The notes below the pieces were generated by a model. That model did not search any database. It was not told the DNA's origin and saw only the letters and a list, made by a program, of their open reading frames with translations. From Gimesia benthica (lineage in GTDB: Bacteria; Planctomycetota; Planctomycetia; Planctomycetales; Planctomycetaceae): a stretch of 64,000 nt of DNA. A program made the position numbers and the translations under genes. Below are positions 46,627 to 55,339 of the stretch, piece by piece. Each line of letters begins with the position of its first letter. Positions within the stretch are counted from its first letter, which is position 1. The DNA lies in NCBI RefSeq assembly GCF_009720525.1, contig NZ_CP043930.1, forward strand, positions 5,964,001 to 6,028,000. Direction: 5' to 3'.

Positions 46627-47610
46627 ATGTCTGAAATTCGTACCGATCCGCTGACCGGGTTGACGACCATCTTTGCGCCGGAACGGGCCAAACGTCCCAT
46701 CGCCATCAAGAGCAGTCAGGGCGACGAGGACCAGAGTGCTGAGCAGATCGCCTCCGATCCCTTTGCTGAGGGGAAGGAAGATGAGACCGAGCCTGAACTC
46801 TTCGCTGTCCGCGCACCCGGATCCAAACCCAACGGGCCCGGCTGGAGTCTGCGGGTGGTGGATAACAAATATCCTGCTCTCACACCCGTCTCGACACCCG
46901 GTTCCGAACACGATTCGTTCGGTGTGCACGAAGTCATTGTGGAATGTCCACATTATGAAACGCACATTTCCCGACTGGACCTCGCCAGCTTCCAGAACAT
47001 GTTCCACGCCTATCGCGCCCGGTTGCGCGTGCATCGGCAGAACCCCCGGTTGCAGTATGCGATCATCTTCAAAAATCAGGGAGTTCTGGGAGGCGCTTCA
47101 CTCGGCCACGCCCATTCTCAGCTGATGGTCAGTCACGTGATTCCCGAGGCGCTGCAGAGAGAGATTGAGACCGCACAACAGTATCAGGCAGAGCAGGGGA
47201 CCTCGCTGTTCGAGCAGTTGGCTTTCGACCCGGTTCTGGTGACCGAACACTTCGATCTGATTTGCCCCTACGCCAGTCGGTTCGCTTTTGAAACCTGGCT
47301 GATTCCCCGTTCCCGCGGTACGCACTATGACCACTCCCGTGATGAGGAACTCAACGACCTGGCTGCAATCACCCGACGTCTGCTCAAGGCACTGGAGACG
47401 ATTCTGGGCAGCCACGATCTGAACTTTGTCATTCAGACGCCCCCGTTTCCGACGGGAGACGACGCCGGGTACACCTGGACGCTGCGCATCTATCCCCGGC
47501 TGGCCCATCTGGCGGGTTTCGAACTCGCCTCCCAGATGTACGTTAATCCGGTCTTTCCCGAACAGGCGCGGAAGCTGCTCCAGCGGGAACTGGCGCAAGA
47601 GCAGTCTTAA
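46627..47610 (+). CDS. galT: Galactose-1-phosphate uridylyltransferase-like HIT protein
   Basis: 327 residues. The catalytic HxHxQ motif appears as GHAHSQ with the nucleophile at H163, and SFGVHEVIVECPHYE and GTHYD-like segments fit GalT. The zinc-binding CPFCPGNE segment of classical GalT is replaced by DPFAEGKEDET with no cysteines, so the structural metal site is lost or different. By homology it swaps UMP (or AMP) between nucleotide sugar and hexose-1-phosphate. Its position between glgA and a glucanotransferase makes an ADP-glucose-related or hexose-1-phosphate salvage role possible. Confidence 0.82.
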   Translation: MSEIRTDPLTGLTTIFAPERAKRPIAIKSSQGDEDQSAEQIASDPFAEGKEDETEPELFAVRAPGSKPNGPGWSLRVVDNKYPALTPVSTPGSEHDSFGVHEVIVECPHYETHISRLDLASFQNMFHAYRARLRVHRQNPRLQYAIIFKNQGVLGGASLGHAHSQLMVSHVIPEALQREIETAQQYQAEQGTSLFEQLAFDPVLVTEHFDLICPYASRFAFETWLIPRSRGTHYDHSRDEELNDLAAITRRLLKALETILGSHDLNFVIQTPPFPTGDDAGYTWTLRIYPRLAHLAGFELASQMYVNPVFPEQARKLLQRELAQEQS

Positions 47611-47983
47611 AGCTTCAAAACGAAGAGAGGGGCACTGTTACGCTCTTTTGGGCCTCAGGTAAAATAGAGAAGCCAACGTCAGTTTCTGGCTTAAAACCAT
47701 CGTTCTGTCTGGTGAAAACTTACCTGCTTTAACAATTACCCTCCATCCGACAGTATTTCAGCTCCAGGAGTGCTGATTTTAAGGACTCCTGGATTTTATT
47801 CTCGGAAAAAGTCCTCTATCATTAGTAAAAGATTGGCTTTACTATAAGTCAGATTCGTCCAGACCCTGCAGGATTGGCGCTGAACGCGGGGAGGATCAGA
47901 CCCGCGAGTGTCATCACTCATTCGTTCTAATTCACTGCGTTATCGATAGTTCTGTGTACCACACAGATGAAAGGATGCGGCCC
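47611..47983. other. Intergenic region between galT and the GH57 gene
   Basis: 373 bases with no gene. It contains a terminator-like hairpin (47763-47800) and, beyond it, the promoter zone of the GH57 gene. Confidence 0.45.
47763..47800 (+). terminator. Intrinsic terminator downstream of galT
   Basis: TCCAGGAGT (47763-47771) and its exact complement (47785-47793) with a 13-base loop, then TTTTATT. It lies about 150 bases after the galT stop and would end a glgA-galT transcript before the GH57 gene. Confidence 0.6.
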
Positions 47984-50179
47984 ATGGGCTGTCGACTTCG
48001 GCTCGTATTAGTCATTCACAACCATCAGCCAGTCGGGAATTTTGAAGGCGTTTTTGAAGAATCCTATCAAAACAGCTATCAGCCATTTCTCGATGTCTTG
48101 TCAGAATACCCGGATATCCCCTTTTCACTGCATACCTCAGGCAGCCTGATGGAATGGATGGTGGAAGCCCATCCGGAATACATCGATCGCGTCCGCGGTC
48201 TGGCAGAATCCGGGCAGGTGGAAATTCTGGGTGGTCCCTTTTACGAGCCCATTCTGGCCGGGATTCCCAAGTCTGACCGTATCGGCCAGATCAAAGCCTA
48301 CACCGAATACCTCAAGAAGCTCTTCGGGACACCGATTCGCGGCATGTGGGTTCCGGAGCGCGTCTGGGAACAGGCCTTTGTATCTGACCTGGTCGACGCG
48401 GGTATGGAATTTACGCTGCTCGACGATTCGCACTTCAGTGCCGCCGGTGTGCGGGCGGAAAAAATGCACGGTTATTACCTGTCGGAAGACGAAGGTCGGC
48501 TGCTGAAAATTTTCCCCGACAACGAAACCCTCCGCTACCAGATTCCCTTTACCGATCCGGTCGAGACGATTCACTACCTGAAACAGATCGCCGACCATCA
48601 TCCGCATTCGGTGGTCGTCTTTGGTGACGACGGGGAAAAATTCGGCGCCTGGCCCGGGACCTACGATCACGTCTACCGGGATGGCTGGCTGCGACGTTTC
48701 CTCGATCTGTTGCGTCAGAACAGTGACTGGCTCAAAGTGACCACGCTGGGCGAATCGGTCGACACCGTTTCCCCCATGGGCAGTTGTTACCTGCCGGATG
48801 CCAGCTATCGGGAAATGAACGAGTGGGCGCTCTCTTCCGAGCGGCAACTCGAACTGTCGCACCTCAAAGACAAATTCTCAGAAGACGAAGAATTCGAGCG
48901 TCTCAAACCGTACCTGCGGGGAGGCTTCTGGCGCAACTTCCGTGTGAAGTATTCAGAGCTCAACGAAATGTATTCGCGGATGCTGCTGGTCAGCAGTCGT
49001 CTGCAGAGCCTGGAAGCCACCGGAGTCGACGCAGAGGACCTGCCGATCCTGCACGAAGCCCGGACCGAACTTTACCGCGCTCAGTGTAACTGCCCTTACT
49101 GGCATGGCGCGTTCGGCGGTCTGTATCTGCCTCACCTGAGAAATGCGATCTTTAAGCATCTGATCTCAGCAGACTCGCTGCTGGAAAAGATCAATCACCG
49201 CGACAACAACTGGCTGGAAGTCGAAGTGGCTGACTTCAACCTGGATGCCCGCAAAGAAATCCGCCTGGCCAGCCATCGCCTGGTGAGTTTCCTCTCACCC
49301 GCGCATGGCGGTCATCTGTATGAACTGGATATCCGCGGCGCCAAACACAACCTGCTGGCCACGCTCTGTCGGCGTCCCGAGCCTTACCACGATATCATCC
49401 GCAAAGCGGCTCAGGAACAGGCTCAAGGTGCCCAGAACGGAGAGGATATCGGCAAGATCCATAACGCCGTCCGCTTCAAACAGCCGGGGCTCGAACAGAA
49501 ACTGCAGTACGACAATACGCCTCGTAAGTCGCTGATGGATCACTTCTATCAGCCCGGCGTAGATCTCGATACCGTGATCAACGGCGGCGGAGAGCTGGGT
49601 GACTTCGTCGAAGGCGTCTACCTGAGTTCGGTACGCCGCACGGATGACGAATGCGATGTCCGCATGAGCCGTAAAGGGCACGTGGGACCGTATGAAGTCG
49701 AAGTTACCAAGACCGTCTCCTTAAGCAAGTCTGCTGCCGGAACGCTGGTCGTCCAGTATGAACTGTCGAACCTGCCCACTGAAGTACCTCTGCATTTCGG
49801 CGTCGAATTCAACTTCGCCGGCATGGCTGCGGGCGCCAGTGACCGTTACTACTACAACCACATGGGTAAGCAGCTTGGGCAGCTGGAATCAAAGCTGGAC
49901 CTGGAGAAGCTCGATCGTATCGGTCTGGTTGACGAATGGCTCGGACTGGATGCGGCCCTCGATTTATCGTCGCCCGCCAGCATCTGGACCTTCCCCATCG
50001 AAACGATCAGCCAGTCTGAAGGGGGCTACGAACTCGTCCATCAGAGTTCAGTCGTCATCCCTCACTGGGAGTTTGTTGCCGACGATGAAGGACGCTGGTC
50101 GGTCACGATCACACTCTCTCTGGATACGTCCGCCGCACAGGCGAAGGCACTCAGCGAAGCAGCCGCTTCCGGCGCCTGA
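47984..50179 (+). CDS. GH57 4-alpha-glucanotransferase / alpha-amylase
   Basis: About 731 residues. The GH57 motifs are in order: VIHNHQPVGN (motif 1), GQVEILGGPFYEP (motif 2), MWVPERVWEQ with the catalytic glutamate (motif 3) and VVFGDDGEKFGAWP with the catalytic aspartate (motif 4). A helical domain and a C-terminal beta-sandwich (about 500-731) of the DUF1926 type follow, as in archaeal/bacterial 4-alpha-glucanotransferases. It cleaves and re-forms alpha-1,4 links in glycogen-like glucans in the cytoplasm; there is no signal peptide. ATG 47984 is preferred over GTG 47954 because AAAGGA precedes it by about 8 bases. Confidence 0.9.
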   Translation: MGCRLRLVLVIHNHQPVGNFEGVFEESYQNSYQPFLDVLSEYPDIPFSLHTSGSLMEWMVEAHPEYIDRVRGLAESGQVEILGGPFYEPILAGIPKSDRIGQIKAYTEYLKKLFGTPIRGMWVPERVWEQAFVSDLVDAGMEFTLLDDSHFSAAGVRAEKMHGYYLSEDEGRLLKIFPDNETLRYQIPFTDPVETIHYLKQIADHHPHSVVVFGDDGEKFGAWPGTYDHVYRDGWLRRFLDLLRQNSDWLKVTTLGESVDTVSPMGSCYLPDASYREMNEWALSSERQLELSHLKDKFSEDEEFERLKPYLRGGFWRNFRVKYSELNEMYSRMLLVSSRLQSLEATGVDAEDLPILHEARTELYRAQCNCPYWHGAFGGLYLPHLRNAIFKHLISADSLLEKINHRDNNWLEVEVADFNLDARKEIRLASHRLVSFLSPAHGGHLYELDIRGAKHNLLATLCRRPEPYHDIIRKAAQEQAQGAQNGEDIGKIHNAVRFKQPGLEQKLQYDNTPRKSLMDHFYQPGVDLDTVINGGGELGDFVEGVYLSSVRRTDDECDVRMSRKGHVGPYEVEVTKTVSLSKSAAGTLVVQYELSNLPTEVPLHFGVEFNFAGMAAGASDRYYYNHMGKQLGQLESKLDLEKLDRIGLVDEWLGLDAALDLSSPASIWTFPIETISQSEGGYELVHQSSVVIPHWEFVADDEGRWSVTITLSLDTSAAQAKALSEAAASGA

Positions 50180-50219
50180 GACTGAACTTCAGCGGTCAGG
50201 CACCAGAGGGATTCAGGCC

Positions 50220-50248
50220 GTGGTTCAGGAAAACAGTTCCTGAACCAC
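50220..50248. terminator. Hairpin across the end of the DUF1501 gene
   Basis: GTGGTTCAGGAA (50220-50231), loop AACAG, and its perfect 12-base complement (50237-50248). The left arm covers the minus-strand stop codon and the right arm the last codons. It sits between convergent genes and may act as terminator for both, although no U-run follows. Confidence 0.55.
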
Positions 50249-51505
50249 TTCGCCGCCGTCGACGATTTTCATCGGACGTCCCAGCGGACTCATGTTTTCC
50301 TTCTTCGGATTCACATTCAGAGACTGGCAGATCGAACAGAACAGGTCCGTCACGGTGACCGGACGATCCTGAACCGCAGAGCCGTCTTTGGTGGAAGATC
50401 CGATGACCTGTCCCCCTTTGACGCCCCCGCCCGCCAGGGCGGCTGAGAAGACACGCGGATAATGATCGCGTCCGTTCCGGGCATTGATTTTCGGGGTACG
50501 CCCGAATTCACCCATCCAGACGACCAGTGTGCGATCCAGCATGCCCCGCTGTTTCAGATCTGAAATCAGGGTCGCCATGCCGGCGTCGACTTCCTGTGAA
50601 CGCTGTGTGATCGACTCGGAAATGTCGAAGTGATTGTCCCAGCCGTTGGAGCGGACTTCGATGAATGTCGATCCCGCTTCGACCAGCCGACGGGCCAGCA
50701 GACAGCCTTTACCGAAGTTGTTCTCGCCGTACTGGCGACGCAGGGTATCCGGTTCCTCGCTCAGGTCGAAGACTCTGGTCTGCGGGCTCAGAACCATGGC
50801 TGAGGCTTTGTTATAAATCTTACTGTGGTTTTTGACGACCACTTCACCACCCCGACTGGCGAATTCCGTATCCAGGCGTCCCAGCAGGCCCAACCGTTTC
50901 TGATACCGCTGATCAGGAACAGTGGCAGCCACGTTGTTGGGAATGCTCCCCGGATTGCTGACGTTGAACGGTTCATAATCGACGCCCAGGAACCCGGCCC
51001 CGTTGGTCGCACCAACCGAAACAATCGACGGAATCTCCAGTTCCCGGTTGCCAATCTCACGCACAATATTGGAACCGAGGCTGGGGTGTTTGACACTACC
51101 GGAAGGAATGTAGCCGGTGTGCATCTGGTAGGTCGCACGCTGGTGATTCCCTTCTTTGTTGGTCATCGAGCGAATCAGGGCGATCTCCTGCATGACCTTC
51201 GCGGTCTCTTTCCACTCTTCGGAAATCTCAATGCCTGAGACAGCGGTCTGGATCGGTGCCTTATCACCGGCACTGGAAGTTCCCGGTTTGGGATCGAAAG
51301 TTTCAAACTGGCTGGGTCCGCCGGACATCCAGAGCAGGATCATCGAGCGTCCCTGTTTGCGGAGCTCTTCCGCGGAGACGCTCATCAGATCGTGAAAACT
51401 GAGCGTGCCTGCAGCCATGGCACCCAGGGAAACGTTTCGTAAGAAGCTCCGTCGGGAAAATCCGTGACGGCCGGCCTGAACATGCTGTTGGTGATAAAGA
51501 TTCAT
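50225..51505 (-). CDS. DUF1501 protein, Tat-exported
   Basis: 426 residues with a twin-arginine signal SRRSFLRN at 17-24. The DUF1501 core resembles the alkaline-phosphatase/sulfatase fold (MILLWMSGGPSQFETFDPKPG; WMGEFGRTPKINARNGRDHY). This family is strongly expanded in Planctomycetes and nearly always paired with a DUF1549/DUF1553 protein, as here (63 bases upstream). Function is unknown. The pair is assumed to act in the periplasm, possibly in polysaccharide handling, but I have no direct evidence. Confidence 0.88.
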   Translation of the reverse strand: MNLYHQQHVQAGRHGFSRRSFLRNVSLGAMAAGTLSFHDLMSVSAEELRKQGRSMILLWMSGGPSQFETFDPKPGTSSAGDKAPIQTAVSGIEISEEWKETAKVMQEIALIRSMTNKEGNHQRATYQMHTGYIPSGSVKHPSLGSNIVREIGNRELEIPSIVSVGATNGAGFLGVDYEPFNVSNPGSIPNNVAATVPDQRYQKRLGLLGRLDTEFASRGGEVVVKNHSKIYNKASAMVLSPQTRVFDLSEEPDTLRRQYGENNFGKGCLLARRLVEAGSTFIEVRSNGWDNHFDISESITQRSQEVDAGMATLISDLKQRGMLDRTLVVWMGEFGRTPKINARNGRDHYPRVFSAALAGGGVKGGQVIGSSTKDGSAVQDRPVTVTDLFCSICQSLNVNPKKENMSPLGRPMKIVDGGEVVQELFS

Positions 51506-51568
51506 TTAAAACTCCTCGGATGGAGAGATTGTTTTTTAAGGTTGAAGCGAAACGGCAGTCACTCTGGG

Positions 51569-53413
51569 TCAACGCTTGGTGATAAACTCACTCGAGTTGA
51601 GCAGACTCCACATCAGGTCTTCGAGGGCAGTCTCACGCCTTTCGGCCTGCTGGAAGTAGTCCTCGCAGATCTCCAGTTCTTTTTCACTCGGCTCTCGTGA
51701 GAGTGTGAGCAGATACAGTTCCTGGATTGCCGCTTTATTCTCGGGGTAGTCGCGGGCGATCTGGGCGAGTTTCGTCGATCGATTCGCTCCCAGCATGCCG
51801 TTGAGGGCTTCGGAATTCATCATGAACAGTGCCTGTGGAACATCGCCGGTGATCTCATCCTGTGAAGTGGATGGATCGAATGTAAACAGGCTGCTGAACT
51901 GTCCCCGGGCCGAACGGCTACGCTGGTAGCGTCGGTTGCCGGCACTGCGATCGGCCTGCAGATCATCCACGCCGAACACCTGCGTGATGGCTGTGAAAAT
52001 CTGATCGCCTCGCAGACGAGTCGGAAGCTGAGCCGCGAAGGGCGTCTGCAGCTGTCCTTCAGACCGCTTCTGCATCTTCCGCTGGTAAGCCCGGGTATTG
52101 GTAATCGTCCGACAAAGCCACTTCAGATCATAGCCGCTGGCGGTAAAGCCCTGGGCGAGGGCATCAAGTACTTCAGGATAGACGGCACTCCGCTCGGGAC
52201 CAATATCATCGATGGGCATGTAAAAGCCTTCGCCCAGCATTTCCGACCACATCCGGTTCACGATGGCCCGCGAGAACCAGGGGTTCGCCTGCGAGGTTAA
52301 AAACTTCGAGAGCACTTCGCGACGTTCCAGGTCATCCAGGCCCTCGGGGGCTTTGGTGCCTACGAACAGGACCGGCTGGATCACCTGACCCATCGACGTC
52401 GGATCGTTCAGATCGGGCATGTAATATTCGCTCATGAACCGCTGCGTGTTTTCCGGCAGAGGCATACTCTTCAGTTCTTCCGCGGTCAGCGCTTTGTCGC
52501 CGTCTGTGTCAGCACGGGAGACCAGTTGTTCAAAGCCCCGTCCCATCATGGTCCGCTGCACTTCCTGCTGGGTCAGCTTGCCATCGCGATTGCGGTCGTA
52601 AGAGCGGAACAGGAACTCGGGATTTTTCAGCATTTGAATCCGGCGGGCAAACTGGTCCCCCTGATTCATCGATACCACTTCGAACGTACGTGGAGTCGAA
52701 TCACGTACGGGACGCACGCGCACGCGGGGGAAGAAGGCCGCCAGCTCGTGGAAGTCTTTCCGCTTCCATTTGTCGGTCGGATGATCGTGACAGTTGGCAC
52801 ACTGAATCTGGATTCCCAGAAAGATACGCGAGGTTTCTGCAGCGAGCTCAGCCGGATCCCCTTCATGTGCGAAGATCAACGCCGTGCTGCCGTTTTCCCG
52901 TACGTCACCAGAGGCAGTCAGCAGATCGGTCGTGATCTCCTGCCAGCTCTTGTTCTCATTCAACTGTGTGGTCATCCAGTCGACAAACTGAGCTTCGTTC
53001 AGCCGAGCCCGCATGTCGGTGGCGCGGAGGTAAATCACATCCCGCCAGTAGCGGGCCCAGTTCACCCCGTAATCATCCGACTTGAGCAGTTCCTCAATCA
53101 CGGCCCGGCGTTTGTCGGGAGTTGAGTCCAGTCCGAACAGCAGCACTTCGGAAGTCGTGGGCATTCTGCCGGCCAGGTCAAAAGTAACCCGACGGAGGAA
53201 ATCCTCATCACTGGCCAGGGGGGCCGGGGTGATTCCTGATTTCTTCAGCTCCCCTTCGATCAGCGCGTCAACCTTGGCAGCCAGCTCCGATTCGGAGACC
53301 CGCTCCTGCTTCTTTGTTGCTGCGAAAGTCGAAGAGTGGCATAATGGGACCGACAATGTAAGTAGGAGAAAACTCACAAGTTGTGCCGTGCGTTTGATGG
53401 AAAAACTCATCAT
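51569..53413 (-). CDS. DUF1549/DUF1553 protein with EF-hand insert
   Basis: 614 residues with a signal peptide (hydrophobic 11-30). The DUF1549 domain (about 45-230) has FLRRVTFDLAGRMPTTSE and a heme-like CANCHDHP motif with neighbouring KWKRKDFHELAAFF. A central pair of EF-hand loops (DRNRDGKLTQQE and DTDGDKALTAEE, about 275-320) is inserted before the DUF1553 domain (about 360-600, RAIVNRMWSEMLGEGFYMP; SEALNGMLGANR). It forms an operon with the following DUF1501 gene. Exported; function unknown. Confidence 0.88.
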   Translation of the reverse strand: MMSFSIKRTAQLVSFLLLTLSVPLCHSSTFAATKKQERVSESELAAKVDALIEGELKKSGITPAPLASDEDFLRRVTFDLAGRMPTTSEVLLFGLDSTPDKRRAVIEELLKSDDYGVNWARYWRDVIYLRATDMRARLNEAQFVDWMTTQLNENKSWQEITTDLLTASGDVRENGSTALIFAHEGDPAELAAETSRIFLGIQIQCANCHDHPTDKWKRKDFHELAAFFPRVRVRPVRDSTPRTFEVVSMNQGDQFARRIQMLKNPEFLFRSYDRNRDGKLTQQEVQRTMMGRGFEQLVSRADTDGDKALTAEELKSMPLPENTQRFMSEYYMPDLNDPTSMGQVIQPVLFVGTKAPEGLDDLERREVLSKFLTSQANPWFSRAIVNRMWSEMLGEGFYMPIDDIGPERSAVYPEVLDALAQGFTASGYDLKWLCRTITNTRAYQRKMQKRSEGQLQTPFAAQLPTRLRGDQIFTAITQVFGVDDLQADRSAGNRRYQRSRSARGQFSSLFTFDPSTSQDEITGDVPQALFMMNSEALNGMLGANRSTKLAQIARDYPENKAAIQELYLLTLSREPSEKELEICEDYFQQAERRETALEDLMWSLLNSSEFITKR

Positions 53414-53587
53414 GACCTTTCACCTGAACTGAGACGGAGAGAATGGCCCCGAATTTCATTCGGGAGTCAGTCAGACATCACTGAATGGCTGACGTCTATT
53501 TAACCCGATTCAGATCAGGATGTGTCGAAAAAATGATGAATTTCATGAAATACACACGGTGCGTCTACAATTCGAACTGGTTGAATC

Positions 53588-55291
53588 ATGGAACTAAGCG
53601 CTTGGGTGATCGTGATTATTTTAGCCGGGGTGACCATCGTCGTCGGTGGCGTCCTGTTTTTTCGTCTGCATGCCTTCCTCGCATTGCTGGCAGGAGCCAT
53701 TTGTGTAGGTGTCTTGACGCCCGCTCAGCAGATCGAGGAGACAGCCCTCCGGAAAAACAAGTTTAAAATCCTCGAAGTCACTCCCGACAATCAGAAGATT
53801 GTCATCGAGATCGAAAAGGCCGGGATGCTGCAGCCCGGCATGCTATTGATGATTATGGGGGGCGAGCAGCCCGGGTTTCCGCTGATCCCCATTGCCGAGA
53901 CCGAAGTGGCCCGGGTGACCTCCGAGTTTACTAAAGACAGCCAGCGGATGATCATCGCTGACCTCAAAGTTCGGGATGACAGCGCCAGCCGCGAGATTCG
54001 CCTCGACGATTTTGCCATCACCCCCGCCAACTACCAGGCGGCCATCAAAGCGGGGCAGCAGTCAGTCGGCGAACGGGTGGCCGCGGGTTTCGGTTCAACG
54101 TGTGCCAAGATCGGCATCCTGATCGCTCTGGCGGCCATCATCGGCATGTGCCTGCTGGAGAGCGGCGCCGCCGAGCGAATCGTCCGCTCAGCCATTAATT
54201 TTGTGGGTGAGAAGCTGGCCCCTGTCGCTTTCATGGCCAGCGGGTTTCTGCTGGCGATTCCCGTCTTCTTCGATACCGTGTTCTACCTGTTGATTCCCCT
54301 TGGCAAAGCCATGCGATTCCGCACCGGGAAAAACTACCTGCTCTACGTGCTGGCGATTGTGACCGGAGGCACGATGGCACACTCCCTGGTACCCCCCACT
54401 CCCGGACCGCTGTTCGTAGCGGAGCAGCTGGGGGTCGACATCGCCACCATGATTATGGGCGGCATGATTGTCGGCAGTATCGCGGCCATCTTCGGTCTGG
54501 CTTATGCCACCCTGATCAACAAACACTGTGAACTCCCCTTTCGCGATTCCGCCGACGTCACGCAGGCCGATCTCGAAAGACTTTCCAACAGCCAGCTCGA
54601 AGATCTCCCCTCACTCTGGCTGTCGCTGGCACCCATTCTGCTGCCGGTGATTATGATTGCCGGCTCCACACTGCTGAAATTCAAGTCCATCAGCGACCAG
54701 GTCTCTCCCGAGGTTCAGGATCTGATCATGACGCTGGGAAATAAAAACATCGCACTTGGTATCGCTGCCGTGATCGCCCTGGCGACGCTGGTGCGACAGA
54801 AAAAATCTTCGCTGGGCGAACTTTCCGAATCGATTCAGGCCTCCCTTTCCACCGGGGGCGTGATTATTCTGATCACCGCTGCCGGCGGAGCCTTCGGGGG
54901 TGTCCTGCAGCAGACAGGCGTCAGCTTTCTGATTGAATCACTGCCCGATGTCTCTCCCCTGATGCTGGTCACACTGGCTTTTCTGATCACGACGGCCATC
55001 CGCACTGCCCAGGGATCATCGACCGTGGCCATGATTACCACCGTGGGAATTCTGGGCGGGATTGCGGAATCTGCAACGCTCGGTTTTCATCCGGTTTATC
55101 TTGCCCTCGCGATTGGCTGCGGTTCCAAGCCCCTTTCCTGGATGAACGACAGCGGTTTCTGGGTCATCGGCAAAATGAGTGGCATGACCGAGGGGGAAAC
55201 TCTGAAATTCATTACTCCCATGACGGCCCTGATGGGCGTGGTCGGATTCATTGTCGTCCTGCTGGGAGTCTCATTCTTTCCCATGGCCTGA
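53588..55291 (+). CDS. GntP-family gluconate:H+ symporter with a soluble insert
   Basis: 567 residues, longer than the usual 440-450 of GntP. Two N-terminal helices (about 5-45) are followed by a soluble insert of about 100 residues (50-150, with FKILEVTPDNQKIVIEIE and MIIADLKVRDDSA). The permease then resumes (KIGILIALAAIIGMCLLESGAA) with about ten more helices, the family segments HSLVPPTPGPLFVAEQLG and RTAQGSSTVAMITT, and CGSKPLSWMNDSGFW near the end. It likely imports gluconate or a similar sugar acid. It is 48 bases ahead of a glycosidase-like secreted protein, which might supply the substrate. Confidence 0.88.
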   Translation: MELSAWVIVIILAGVTIVVGGVLFFRLHAFLALLAGAICVGVLTPAQQIEETALRKNKFKILEVTPDNQKIVIEIEKAGMLQPGMLLMIMGGEQPGFPLIPIAETEVARVTSEFTKDSQRMIIADLKVRDDSASREIRLDDFAITPANYQAAIKAGQQSVGERVAAGFGSTCAKIGILIALAAIIGMCLLESGAAERIVRSAINFVGEKLAPVAFMASGFLLAIPVFFDTVFYLLIPLGKAMRFRTGKNYLLYVLAIVTGGTMAHSLVPPTPGPLFVAEQLGVDIATMIMGGMIVGSIAAIFGLAYATLINKHCELPFRDSADVTQADLERLSNSQLEDLPSLWLSLAPILLPVIMIAGSTLLKFKSISDQVSPEVQDLIMTLGNKNIALGIAAVIALATLVRQKKSSLGELSESIQASLSTGGVIILITAAGGAFGGVLQQTGVSFLIESLPDVSPLMLVTLAFLITTAIRTAQGSSTVAMITTVGILGGIAESATLGFHPVYLALAIGCGSKPLSWMNDSGFWVIGKMSGMTEGETLKFITPMTALMGVVGFIVVLLGVSFFPMA

Positions 55292-55339
55292 ATGAAAGCC
55301 GTTTCAAACGCGTCTCATTTATCGAAGGGATAATGTCCT

